The notes: a model not told the origin generated them from the letters alone. A stretch of DNA of 6,096 nt from an uncultured Kouleothrix sp. (GCA_937858455.1 CALLYN010000644.1:1-6096), one strand, 5' to 3'; positions 1 to 6,061 are shown, counted from the first letter of the stretch. Numbers and translations are program-made.

Positions 1-672
1 GCAGATCGCGAGGGTATCTTCGCCGCCCGGCGAGATCGCCATATACTCGCGCGGCTCGCGGCCGCCCATCTCGCCGGCGCTGGCCTCGACAGCCACGTAG
101 CGCACACCGCAGCGCTCGAACACGCGCTCGAACGCCCCGGCCAGCAGCTCGTAGGTCGCATCGAGCCCGGCGTCGTCGGCGTCGAGCGAGTAGGCGTCGA
201 GCATTGTGAACTCGCGCATGCGCATCAGGCCGCCCTTCACGCGCAGCTCGTCGCGGTACTTGGTATGGATCTGGTAGATGATCGCCGGCAGCTGGCGGTA
301 CGACGTCACCTCGCGGCGCGCCAGCTCGGCCACCGCCTCTTCGTGGGTTGGCGCGACGATCAGCGCGCGCTCGGATCGGTCGCTGAAGCGCAGCATCGCC
401 GGCCCATACTCGCTGTAGCGCCCGCTCTGCTCCCACAGCGCCGCCGCCTGCACCACCGGCGTGCGAAATTCCTGCGCGCCGATCCGCGCCAGCTCGGCGT
501 GCATGATCGCCTCGATGCGCCGCGCCACGCGCATACCCAGCGGCAGCAGCGCGTAGCCGCCTGCGAGCAGCGCGCGCGCCAGCCCGGCCCGCAGCACCAG
601 CTGGTGCGCCGTGCTCTCGGCCTCGGAGGGGGCATCGCGCAGCGTGCGCCCAAACAATGTCGAAAGTCGCAT
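1..672 (-). CDS. proS: Prolyl-tRNA synthetase, N-terminal 224 residues (runs off the left edge)
   Basis: Class II aminoacyl-tRNA synthetase that charges tRNA-Pro with proline in the cytoplasm. The frame is open from the ATG at 672 to base 1. Visible hallmarks: the motif 1 region (about residues 43-80, ending [13 protein letters not shown]), the PTHEE segment (108-112), motif 2 with KYRDELR and the downstream REF (138-155), followed by TMLDAYSLD, which is very characteristic of ProRS. The GEDTLAIC segment at the window edge matches where the insertion domain of bacterial-type ProRS normally begins, so this is probably the long bacterial form; the rest, including motif 3 and the anticodon-binding domain, lies outside. 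The start is fixed by a strong Shine-Dalgarno AGGAGG at 682-677, four bases before the ATG. It is preceded by a proline T-box leader, which independently supports the identity. A small oddity is GREPREY where many ProRS have a G-x-x-SHEF segment. Confidence 0.96.
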   Translation of the reverse strand, partial: MRLSTLFGRTLRDAPSEAESTAHQLVLRAGLARALLAGGYALLPLGMRVARRIEAIMHAELARIGAQEFRTPVVQAAALWEQSGRYSEYGPAMLRFSDRSERALIVAPTHEEAVAELARREVTSYRQLPAIIYQIHTKYRDELRVKGGLMRMREFTMLDAYSLDADDAGLDATYELLAGAFERVFERCGVRYVAVEASAGEMGGREPREYMAISPGGEDTLAIC

Positions 673-907
673 AGAACCTCCTGTACCATCTACAGATTGC
701 ACTGATTTTGCGTTTCATACACGCCAGACGCATCGCTCCCTGCCCTGTTATACCAATACGGCTTGACCATGCGACTGCAGCAGGGACAAAAGACAGAAGA
801 CCAAGAACAAATAGCGCAGTCTCCTGTCCTCCATCCTCCGTCCAGCATTGGCAAACCTCTCGATCGCTTTGGTATTAGGCGAGGTGCGGGATCAAGCGCA
901 GCCCAAC
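673..907 (-). other. Long leader between the T-box terminator and the proS start
   Basis: These 235 bases are transcribed only after readthrough of the T-box terminator, or from an internal promoter. I see no convincing gene here. One open frame crosses it but resembles no family and has no ribosome-binding site. The stretch contains purine-rich GGAGG/GGAGGAC repeats on the minus strand (around 840-820), a T-rich segment (about 810-785), and one candidate extended -10 promoter at 755-747. It ends in the proS Shine-Dalgarno. Confidence 0.6.
747..755 (-). promoter_or_regulatory. Possible internal extended -10 promoter for proS
   Basis: The minus strand reads TGG-TATAAC at 755-747, an extended -10 (TGn plus a good -10 hexamer). 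The -35 position (GTCGCA) is poor. If used, transcription would start near 740 and give a T-box-independent proS message with a leader of about 68 nt. It is based on consensus match only. Confidence 0.3.
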
Positions 908-940
908 AAAAAACGCCCCTGAGCTTCTCGCTCAAGGACG
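908..940 (-). terminator. Intrinsic terminator of the proS T-box leader
   Basis: On the minus strand CGTCCTTGAGC (940-930) and GCTCAGGGGCG (924-914) form 11 continuous pairs, two of them G-U wobbles, around a GAGAA loop. Six T follow at 913-908. It sits seven bases after the GGTT that closes the putative antiterminator. CGTCC in this position is typical of aminoacyl-tRNA synthetase T-box terminators. It should stop transcription when tRNA-Pro is charged and be bypassed when it is not. Confidence 0.92.
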
Positions 941-1248
941 GCTGAACCGTGGTACCACCTTGGTTGGGGCAGGCGCCCCCACTCTGCCGCCGCCGCGCAC
1001 GCCGCAGCGATGCGCGAGGGCGCGCCCGTGTCACGGCGGGCATACCGGCCAACCTTATGGCGACTAGTGCGGCAGCGCGGCTAACCGGCTGGCGCTCGCC
1101 CTCGGCGGCGACGTGGGCCGCCAGGGGCGGCCGCTCTGAGAAGGGGTTCGGCACCGGCCTGCTGATCGAGCTCGCACCTGCCTCGACTCGCTGGGCGCCC
1201 GGCGGGGTGCCTACTGGTTCTCATCGACGTCGTTTACTATCGATTATG
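908..1248 (-). ncRNA. Proline-specific T-box riboswitch in the proS leader
   Basis: T-box leaders bind uncharged tRNA and permit readthrough into amino-acid genes. Going 5' to 3' on the minus strand, Stem I shows GATGA (1225-1221), helix GAGAA (1222-1218) pairing with TTCTC (1142-1138), the S-turn-like AGTA (1215-1212), and helix GGCACC (1211-1206) pairing with GGTGCC (1155-1150). The distal hairpin is TCGAG/CTCGA (1186-1182/1170-1166) around the loop GCAGGTGCGAG, close to the usual GCUGGUGCGAA. Opposite AGTA the specifier strand reads GAA followed by CCCC (1149-1143). Either triplet reading gives CCC, a proline codon. The T-box core AAGGTGGTACCACGG is at 961-947. Its UGGU (957-954) would pair with an ACCA tRNA end, and AACC/GGTT (965-962/948-945) can close the antiterminator. 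A terminator follows at once. The linker between Stem I and the core is long, about 170 nt, and I could not assign stems II and III reliably. Confidence 0.93.
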
Positions 1249-1254
1249 ACGCGG

Positions 1255-1283
1255 AGTGTAGCACGCGCGCGCGCGGCTGTCAA
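1255..1283 (-). promoter_or_regulatory. Sigma-70-type promoter of the proS T-box transcript
   Basis: The -35 box is a perfect TTGACA (1283-1278). The spacer is 17 bp (1277-1261) and the -10 box is TACACT (1260-1255). Transcription should begin near 1248, about 23 nt before the first recognisable T-box Stem I motif, which is the expected arrangement. The spacer is almost entirely alternating G and C. Confidence 0.87.
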
Positions 1284-1395
1284 TCGGCCGGGCACAGGGC
1301 TCTGCAACGTCGGCCCTCTTCCCCTACCCTGGCGCGCAAACGTCGGTACGACCACCGCTCGTCGCTGGTGGATCTATGCATTGGTACGCGGGCTG

Positions 1396-1404
1396 TGGTA
1401 TGAT
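1396..1404 (+). promoter_or_regulatory. Extended -10 promoter for the histidine kinase
   Basis: TGG-TATGAT at 1396-1404 is an extended -10 element with no good -35 at 17-18 bp. The predicted start of transcription is about 1411, leaving roughly 46 nt before the chosen GTG. It lies back to back with the proS promoter, with about 110 bp between the two cores. A short inverted repeat CCACC/GGTGG (1352-1356/1367-1371) sits just upstream and could be an operator, but that is speculative. Confidence 0.5.
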
Positions 1405-1456
1405 TCATGGTAAAGCAAACACTCAATGACCATTGCTTCCAAGCCGAAGCCATACT

Positions 1457-2644
1457 GTGAGCACACCTGTGAATATCCCTGGAGCTATTCGCTACTCGGC
1501 GCGTCCCCAGCGGCGCCATATCGCCACGGTTGTTGGCCTATGTCTGGGCTACATCGCGCTGTTCGTGGTGCTCTACCCAGTGGCCAAAAACGGCGTCGCG
1601 CCGATCGGCATTGTGCCGGTGCTGGTGGCAGGCTGGCTGCTTGGGCGCGCTGGCGGCCTGATCACCGGCCTGGTGCTGAATATTGCCACCACCGTGCTAT
1701 TCAGCCTGGTCGGCGCCGAGTTCAACCTCGAGCTGCTCTTCTTTCAAGCGCTACCGGCCAATATCGTGGTGCCTGCCGCCGGCTACCTTGTGGGCCTGCT
1801 GCGCGACCTGAGCAAGCAAACCCAGGCACAGGCCCACGAGCTCGCCGCCGAGCGCGAGCACCTGCACCAGGAGATCGCCAGCCGCAAGCGCGCCGAGATC
1901 GAGCTGCTGCTTGCCAAAGACGCGGCCGAGGCCGCAAGCCGAGCCAAGACGGCGTTTATCGCCAGCATGAGCCACGAGCTGCGCACCCCGCTCACCACGA
2001 TCATGGGCTACGCCGAGCTGCTGCGCATGCACGCCGAAGAGCAGCACGAAAGCCAATGCATTGGCGACCTCGACCGCATTCTGGCGGCCAGCTACAATCT
2101 GCGCAACATGATCAATGGCGTGCTCGACATCGCGAATATGGAGGCGGGCCGCCTGGCGATCGAGATCGCGCCGTTCGCGCTGCCGGCGCTGCTCGCCGAC
2201 GTGGCCACCGCGATACAGCCGGCGATGCTAGCGCGCAATAACACGCTGAAGCTCTCGATCGCGCCCGAGATTTCGAGCATGCACTCCGACGCTGCGAAGG
2301 TGCGCCAGGTTTTGTTCAACCTGCTGGCCGGTGCCGCACGGCTCACCAGCGCCAGCAAGGTGCTGCTTGACGCCTCGATTGTGGGCGACGCCGGCGGCGA
2401 CTGGGTCGCGATCACCGTGGCCGGCGCCGGTGCCGGCATTCCGCCCAACCTGGTGCAGCAGCTGTTCGACGAGCAGGCGCAATTCGAGATTGGCAGCCTC
2501 CCCGAGCACAGCGGCGTGGCCCTGGGGCTGCTGATCAGCCGGCGGCTGTGCCGGCGCCTCGGCGGCGATATCATCCTGGCGAGCACGCCCAAGGGTGGCG
2601 CGGTCTTCACCGTGCGGCTGCCGCTGGTGCCGGCGGCTACATAG
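1457..2644 (+). CDS. Membrane histidine kinase with a degenerate ATP-binding domain
   Basis: Sensor-kinase-like inner-membrane protein of 395 residues. About four hydrophobic helices (roughly 22-45, 50-66, 67-87, 91-117) form the N-terminal sensor region. A charged coiled coil (about 118-165) leads into a HisKA dimerisation domain with an intact H-box, SMSHELRTPLT, putative phosphoacceptor His173. The C-terminal HATPase_c fold is recognisable but altered at every nucleotide box. The N-box is NLLAGAARLT, with Gly292 where the Mg-binding Asn is expected. The G1 box is VAGAGAGI, with Gly323 in place of Asp. The G2 box is GVALGL, with Ala355 in place of Gly. Catalysis may therefore be weak or absent. 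There is no receiver domain and no response regulator in the window. The start is uncertain: GTG at 1457 is preferred, a TTG eight codons upstream (1433) is possible, and neither has a clear Shine-Dalgarno. The stop overlaps the convergent thioesterase gene by 8 bp. Confidence 0.9.
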   Translation: MSTPVNIPGAIRYSARPQRRHIATVVGLCLGYIALFVVLYPVAKNGVAPIGIVPVLVAGWLLGRAGGLITGLVLNIATTVLFSLVGAEFNLELLFFQALPANIVVPAAGYLVGLLRDLSKQTQAQAHELAAEREHLHQEIASRKRAEIELLLAKDAAEAASRAKTAFIASMSHELRTPLTTIMGYAELLRMHAEEQHESQCIGDLDRILAASYNLRNMINGVLDIANMEAGRLAIEIAPFALPALLADVATAIQPAMLARNNTLKLSIAPEISSMHSDAAKVRQVLFNLLAGAARLTSASKVLLDASIVGDAGGDWVAITVAGAGAGIPPNLVQQLFDEQAQFEIGSLPEHSGVALGLLISRRLCRRLGGDIILASTPKGGAVFTVRLPLVPAAT

Positions 2645-3068
2645 GCGGCTGCCAGCCGGCCTGAAACTCCAGCACGCGCTGCTTCAACTGCTCGGGCACG
2701 GCCACCGTGGTGCGGGTGGCGTAGTCGTAGGCCACCAGCACCGTGCGCGCCACCAGCACCAGCCGGCCATCGCCGCCGCTGATGCTGTGCAGCATGTCGA
2801 AGCTTTTGCCGCCAAAGCGCGACACGCCGACGCCGATTGTCAGCACCTCGCCAAAAAACGCCGGCGCTTTGTATGTCGCCGTCACTTCCGCCAGGATCAC
2901 CGGCAGCTCGGCAGGATGCGCCAGATCGAGCATCTGGCACAGGAACTTGACCCGCGCGGTTTCCAGGTAGGTCAGAAATACGACGTTATTCACATGCCCA
3001 AGCAGGTCGAGGTCGTGAAACGCCACCTCGACGCTCGTGCGGTATGGGTAGGCATCGGCGCTGGCCAT
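2637..3068 (-). CDS. Acyl-CoA thioesterase, hot-dog fold (4HBT/YbgC-FadM type)
   Basis: A 143-residue single-domain protein of normal length for the 4-hydroxybenzoyl-CoA thioesterase family, which hydrolyses acyl-CoA or acyl-ACP thioesters in the cytoplasm. The diagnostic N-terminal motif is FHDLDLLGHVNN followed by FLTYLETAR (residues 17-39). Asp21 aligns with the catalytic Asp of the 4HBT family, and GHVNN caps the long helix. Later segments (KAPAFFGEVLTIGVGVSRFGGKS) fit the central beta strands. It is the last gene of the plsY-GNAT-thioesterase operon. Its ATG lies 2 bp after the GNAT stop, and its Shine-Dalgarno GGAGGAG (3080-3074) is embedded in the end of the GNAT gene, suggesting translational coupling. 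The substrate cannot be told from sequence; the neighbours suggest a fatty-acyl chain. A FadM/YbgC-like role is a family-level guess. Confidence 0.88.
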   Translation of the reverse strand: MASADAYPYRTSVEVAFHDLDLLGHVNNVVFLTYLETARVKFLCQMLDLAHPAELPVILAEVTATYKAPAFFGEVLTIGVGVSRFGGKSFDMLHSISGGDGRLVLVARTVLVAYDYATRTTVAVPEQLKQRVLEFQAGWQPPM

Positions 3069-3070
3069 CG

Positions 3071-3676
3071 CTACTCCTCCGAAAACTCACTCAGCATCAT
3101 CTCCTGCAGCTCTGGTGCGACGGTGTCGCGGCCAAGTGCGCGGCGGAACATACGCGCGCGCCGCTGGAATGCCTCGAGCGACAAATACATCGGCTGGAAC
3201 TGCGCGCCGGGCTGGCCCACCAGCGGGCCAAACGGCAGAAACCCGAGGTGGCGGTACAGCTTCTGCTGGCGCGTGGTTCCCGAGATCAGCGCCAGCTCAT
3301 AGCCGCGCTGCAGGCAGTGCTCGGCCAGCACCTTGCCCATGCCCCAGAACACCCAGCCGTTGCGGTACTTCTTCTCGACGGCCAGCAGGCGCAGCTCGCA
3401 CAGCTTGCGGCCGGGCGGCAGGTAGCTGTCGAGATCGGCGAGTTTGGTGTCGAGCGAGAACGGGCGGTTGGCACGCACCGCGATCATCCCCACCACCCGG
3501 CCGTGGTCGAGGCAGATGATATAGGTGTTCTCCCGATGAAATTTATCGATCAGCGCCTGGCTTGGGTTCGCCGAGTGCTGCGGGATCTCTTCGACAAACG
3601 TGGTGTAGTTCAGCCGGTGGATCTGCTCGAATTCATCGGCTTCGCTGGCGATCTTGAACTGAAGCGTTCCAAACAC
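3071..3676 (-). CDS. GNAT-fold acyltransferase-like protein (resembles the N-acyl amino acid/autoinducer synthase branch)
   Basis: 201 residues with GNAT-type order: an N-terminal strand and helix (FKIASEADEFEQIHRLNYTTFVEE, 7-30), the central strand KLCELRLLAVEKKYRNG (91-107) leading into the acyl-CoA/ACP-binding region, and a C-terminal ISGTTRQQKLYRHLGFLPFG (131-150), the usual closing GNAT signature. The pyrophosphate-loop motif (Q/R-x-x-G-x-G/A) is poorly conserved. The RLNYTTFVEEIPQH start and FHRENTYIICLD resemble GNAT modules that I recall fused to class V aminotransferases, and distantly the FeeM-like N-acyl amino acid synthases; here no partner domain follows. The start is GTG at 3676, supported by GAGGAG (3688-3683) with a 6-nt spacer. 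It lies 39 bp after plsY and 2 bp before the thioesterase, so it is almost surely co-transcribed. The acyl donor and acceptor are unknown; the context favours lipid or acyl-chain chemistry over protein acetylation. Confidence 0.85.
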   Translation of the reverse strand: MFGTLQFKIASEADEFEQIHRLNYTTFVEEIPQHSANPSQALIDKFHRENTYIICLDHGRVVGMIAVRANRPFSLDTKLADLDSYLPPGRKLCELRLLAVEKKYRNGWVFWGMGKVLAEHCLQRGYELALISGTTRQQKLYRHLGFLPFGPLVGQPGAQFQPMYLSLEAFQRRARMFRRALGRDTVAPELQEMMLSEFSEE

Positions 3677-3715
3677 GTCCTGCTCCTCGGTTTGTACGGC
3701 ATCGCGGATGTACCG

Positions 3716-4303
3716 TTAGGCGCGCCCGCTGGCCGGCCGCAGCCGCGCCAGCAGGTTGTGGCGGTGCGCATAGATCGCCAGCGCCGCGAGCAGCACCAGC
3801 GCCACCACTGTGTCGGCCGGGTAGCCCAGCGCCAGCGCCAGCAGCGGCAGCAGGCCGATCGCCAGCATCCCCGCCAGCGTGAAGCTGCGCAGAAGTGCGA
3901 GCAGCGCCAGCACCATGCCGGCCAGTAGCAGCGGGATAACGTAGTTGTAGGCCAGCAGCGCGCCAACCATGGTGGCAATACCCTTGCCGCCGCGAAAGCC
4001 CAGCTGCGCCGGCCAGATGTGCCCGGCCACCGCGGCCAGCATCACCGGCAGCAGGCCCCAGCCGCCTACGCCGAGGTAGCGCGCCAGCATCACCGCCAGC
4101 AGCCCCTTCAGCGCGTCGAGCACGGCCACGGCGGCAAAACCGGCGCGCCCGAGCACGCGGCCGGCGTTGCGCCCGCCGACATTGCCGCTGCCGAGAGTGC
4201 GGATGTCTTGCCCTTTGACGACGCGCACCAGGTAGTACGCGCTGGCGATGCAGCCAAGCGCGTACGCCGCCAGCGTCGCCACGAGAATTTGCCAGCCGGG
4301 CAC
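3716..4303 (-). CDS. plsY: Acyl-phosphate:glycerol-3-phosphate acyltransferase PlsY
   Basis: Integral membrane enzyme that transfers an acyl group from acyl-phosphate (made by PlsX) to glycerol-3-phosphate, giving lysophosphatidic acid, the first step of phospholipid synthesis. The 195-residue length is normal. Several hydrophobic segments span the protein (about 5-27, 53-77, 80-95, 112-140, 143-180). Conserved loops: TLGSGNVGGRNAGRVLG (36-52, the usual GSGN-x-GATN region but with GGRN) and GHIWPAQLGFRGGKGIAT (94-111, the usual GHxFP...GGKGVAT). The start is GTG at 4303, with AAGGA (4315-4311) seven bases upstream. The frame is open for 61 more codons upstream, but that extension crosses the promoter and an intergenic palindrome and is not PlsY-like. 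It is the first gene of the operon with the GNAT and thioesterase genes and lies downstream of sqdB on the same strand. Confidence 0.96.
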   Translation of the reverse strand: MPGWQILVATLAAYALGCIASAYYLVRVVKGQDIRTLGSGNVGGRNAGRVLGRAGFAAVAVLDALKGLLAVMLARYLGVGGWGLLPVMLAAVAGHIWPAQLGFRGGKGIATMVGALLAYNYVIPLLLAGMVLALLALLRSFTLAGMLAIGLLPLLALALGYPADTVVALVLLAALAIYAHRHNLLARLRPASGRA

Positions 4304-4310
4304 CTTCGCT

Positions 4311-4315
4311 TCCTT
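4311..4315 (-). promoter_or_regulatory. Shine-Dalgarno site that fixes the plsY start
   Basis: The minus strand reads AAGGA inside GGAAAGGAAG, seven bases before the GTG at 4303. It favours this GTG over the upstream ATG at 4486, which has no comparable site. Confidence 0.75.
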
Positions 4316-4349
4316 TCCACCGCGTAGGCTATGCTTGCACGATGCCGGG

Positions 4350-4378
4350 AGTATAAAGGAGATCGAGCGCAGGCACAA
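4350..4378 (-). promoter_or_regulatory. Sigma-70-type promoter of the plsY operon
   Basis: TTGTGC (4378-4373), a 17-bp spacer, and TATACT (4355-4350) on the minus strand. Transcription is predicted to start near 4343, giving a short leader of about 40 nt with the plsY Shine-Dalgarno at its end. Its presence suggests plsY need not depend on readthrough from sqdB. Confidence 0.8.
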
Positions 4379-4424
4379 GCGCGGCCAGGCCTGGTCACTG
4401 GCTTTCGGGTATTTGTTGATCTTC

Positions 4425-4463
4425 TGTGTCCATTTTCCGCGCTCTGCGCGGAAAATGGACACA
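4425..4463. repeat. Perfect 18-bp-arm palindrome between sqdB and plsY
   Basis: The left arm TGTGTCCATTTTCCGCGC (4425-4442) and the right arm (4446-4463) are exact reverse complements around the 3-nt loop TCT. It lies 54 bp past the sqdB stop and 47 bp upstream of the plsY -35 box. No T-run follows on the minus strand, so it is not a classical intrinsic terminator. It could still stabilise the 3' end of the sqdB message, act as a factor-dependent stop, or be a dispersed palindromic repeat. Confidence 0.93.
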
Positions 4464-4516
4464 ATACGGAGAATAGAACCGCTCACGAAGCAAGAGCAAG
4501 CTCGCGCCCGGCTGTG

Positions 4517-5695
<1,179 letters not shown>

Positions 5696-5719
5696 CTATT
5701 CGCTTGATCACGTATAGGG

Positions 5720-5758
5720 TGTATTGCACGACGTGGCTTCGCCACGTCGTGCAATACA
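5720..5758. repeat. Perfect 18-bp-arm hairpin in the sqdB leader
   Basis: TGTATTGCACGACGTGGC (5720-5737) and its exact reverse complement (5741-5758) flank the 3-nt loop TTC. It has the same arm length and loop length as the 4425-4463 palindrome but an unrelated sequence. It starts 43 bp upstream of the sqdB ATG and would be in the 5' leader of any message starting further upstream. Confidence 0.93.
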
Positions 5759-5765
5759 ATAAGAA

Positions 5766-5802
5766 GTTTGGGGGCGGCGAAGCCGCCCCCAAACCCCCAC
5801 CA
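5766..5802 (-). repeat. GC-rich hairpin repeat, copy A
   Basis: On the minus strand a TGGTGGGGG lead is followed by a perfect 13-bp hairpin, GTTTGGGGGCGGC (5794-5782), loop TTC, and its complement (5778-5766), then the pyrimidine-rich TTCTTATT. A second copy lies in inverted orientation at 6024-6061. The hairpin plus a partly T-rich tail could act as a weak terminator for leftward transcription entering the sqdB region. Confidence 0.85.
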
Positions 5803-5860
5803 AAGTGTCAGTAATCAAGCGAATTTGGTACCATACAGCTTCGCTCAATCCTACGCGCGA

Positions 5861-5892
5861 GGGTTGCGGGCATGCAATGCCACGCGCAACCC
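5861..5892. repeat. Interrupted hairpin GGGTTGCG-GGCAT
   Basis: GGGTTGCG (5861-5868) pairs with CGCAACCC (5885-5892), and GGCAT (5869-5873) pairs with ATGCC (5877-5881) around a GCA loop, with a 3-nt bulge ACG on the right arm. It gives thirteen pairs in total. No T-run flanks it on either strand. Its role is unknown. Confidence 0.7.
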
Positions 5893-5925
5893 TGCTTGTT
5901 CGCCGGCCGCTGGCGCCCCAAGCAT

Positions 5926-5943
5926 CCTACGCAGGCAGCGCGC
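5926..5943 (+). repeat. 18-bp direct repeat, copy 1
   Basis: CCTACGCAGGCAGCGCGC matches the stretch at 6073-6090 at 17 of 18 positions in the same orientation, 147 bp apart. It lies between the two inverted hairpin copies. Confidence 0.6.
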
Positions 5944-6023
5944 GCCAGCGCTCAGCGCCAGGCGCAGCTGCAAGAAGCTTGCCGTTAGGGCTAGCGTATG
6001 CCATCTGGCTGGTCACTGCTGTA

Positions 6024-6061
6024 TGGTGGGGGTTCGGGGGCGGCTTCGCCGCTCCCTGAAC
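6024..6061 (+). repeat. GC-rich hairpin repeat, copy B (inverted relative to copy A)
   Basis: It reads like copy A on the other strand, with the same TGGTGGGGG lead, GGGGGCGGC, TTC loop and GCCGC, and only a few differences. The arm pairing is kept by one G-U pair and one bulged T: GTTC pairs with GAAC, then GGGGGCGGC pairs with GCCGCTCCC. TTTCTTT follows at 6062-6068, so on the plus strand it could work as an intrinsic terminator. Confidence 0.8.

Larger units (their letters stand above)
5698..5824. repeat. MITE-like palindromic element upstream of sqdB
   Basis: ATTCGCTTGAT (5698-5708) and ATCAAGCGAAT (5814-5824) are exact 11-bp inverted repeats bounding 127 bp. Inside are two perfect hairpins (5720-5758 and 5766-5794), and there is no coding capacity. 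The size and the terminal inverted repeats suggest a small non-autonomous mobile element or an intergenic palindromic unit. I see no clear target-site duplication. Its left end lies about 20 bp before the sqdB start, so it probably sits in, or replaces part of, the sqdB leader or promoter. Confidence 0.55.

Noticed and set aside
690..1154. 154-codon leftward open frame across the proS leader
   Set aside because: It runs through the T-box core and terminator, has no Shine-Dalgarno site and resembles no protein family. The RNA structure explains the region better.
949..1413. 154-codon rightward open frame opposite the T-box
   Set aside because: It is antisense to the T-box leader and proS promoter, with arginine/alanine-rich translation typical of chance frames in GC-rich DNA.
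1426..2241. 271-codon rightward frame overlapping the kinase
   Set aside because: It is an out-of-phase shadow of the histidine kinase, whose frame carries the H-box and membrane segments.
2637..2644. Frameshift or assembly error where the kinase and thioesterase stops overlap
   Set aside because: Both proteins end at natural family lengths. An 8-bp tail-to-tail overlap is common in compact bacterial genomes.
3044..3928. 294-codon rightward frame antisense to the GNAT and plsY genes
   Set aside because: It is a shadow of two well-supported genes. The glutamine/arginine-rich translation is an artefact of the opposite-strand codon pattern.
4425..4463. Reading the palindrome as a standard intrinsic terminator of sqdB
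   Set aside because: No T-run follows the stem on the minus strand (GAAGATCAAC follows), so the rho-independent signature is incomplete.
4304..4486. 61-codon N-terminal extension of PlsY
   Set aside because: It would cross the plsY promoter, its Shine-Dalgarno site and the intergenic palindrome. It lacks any PlsY similarity and would make the protein much longer than the family.
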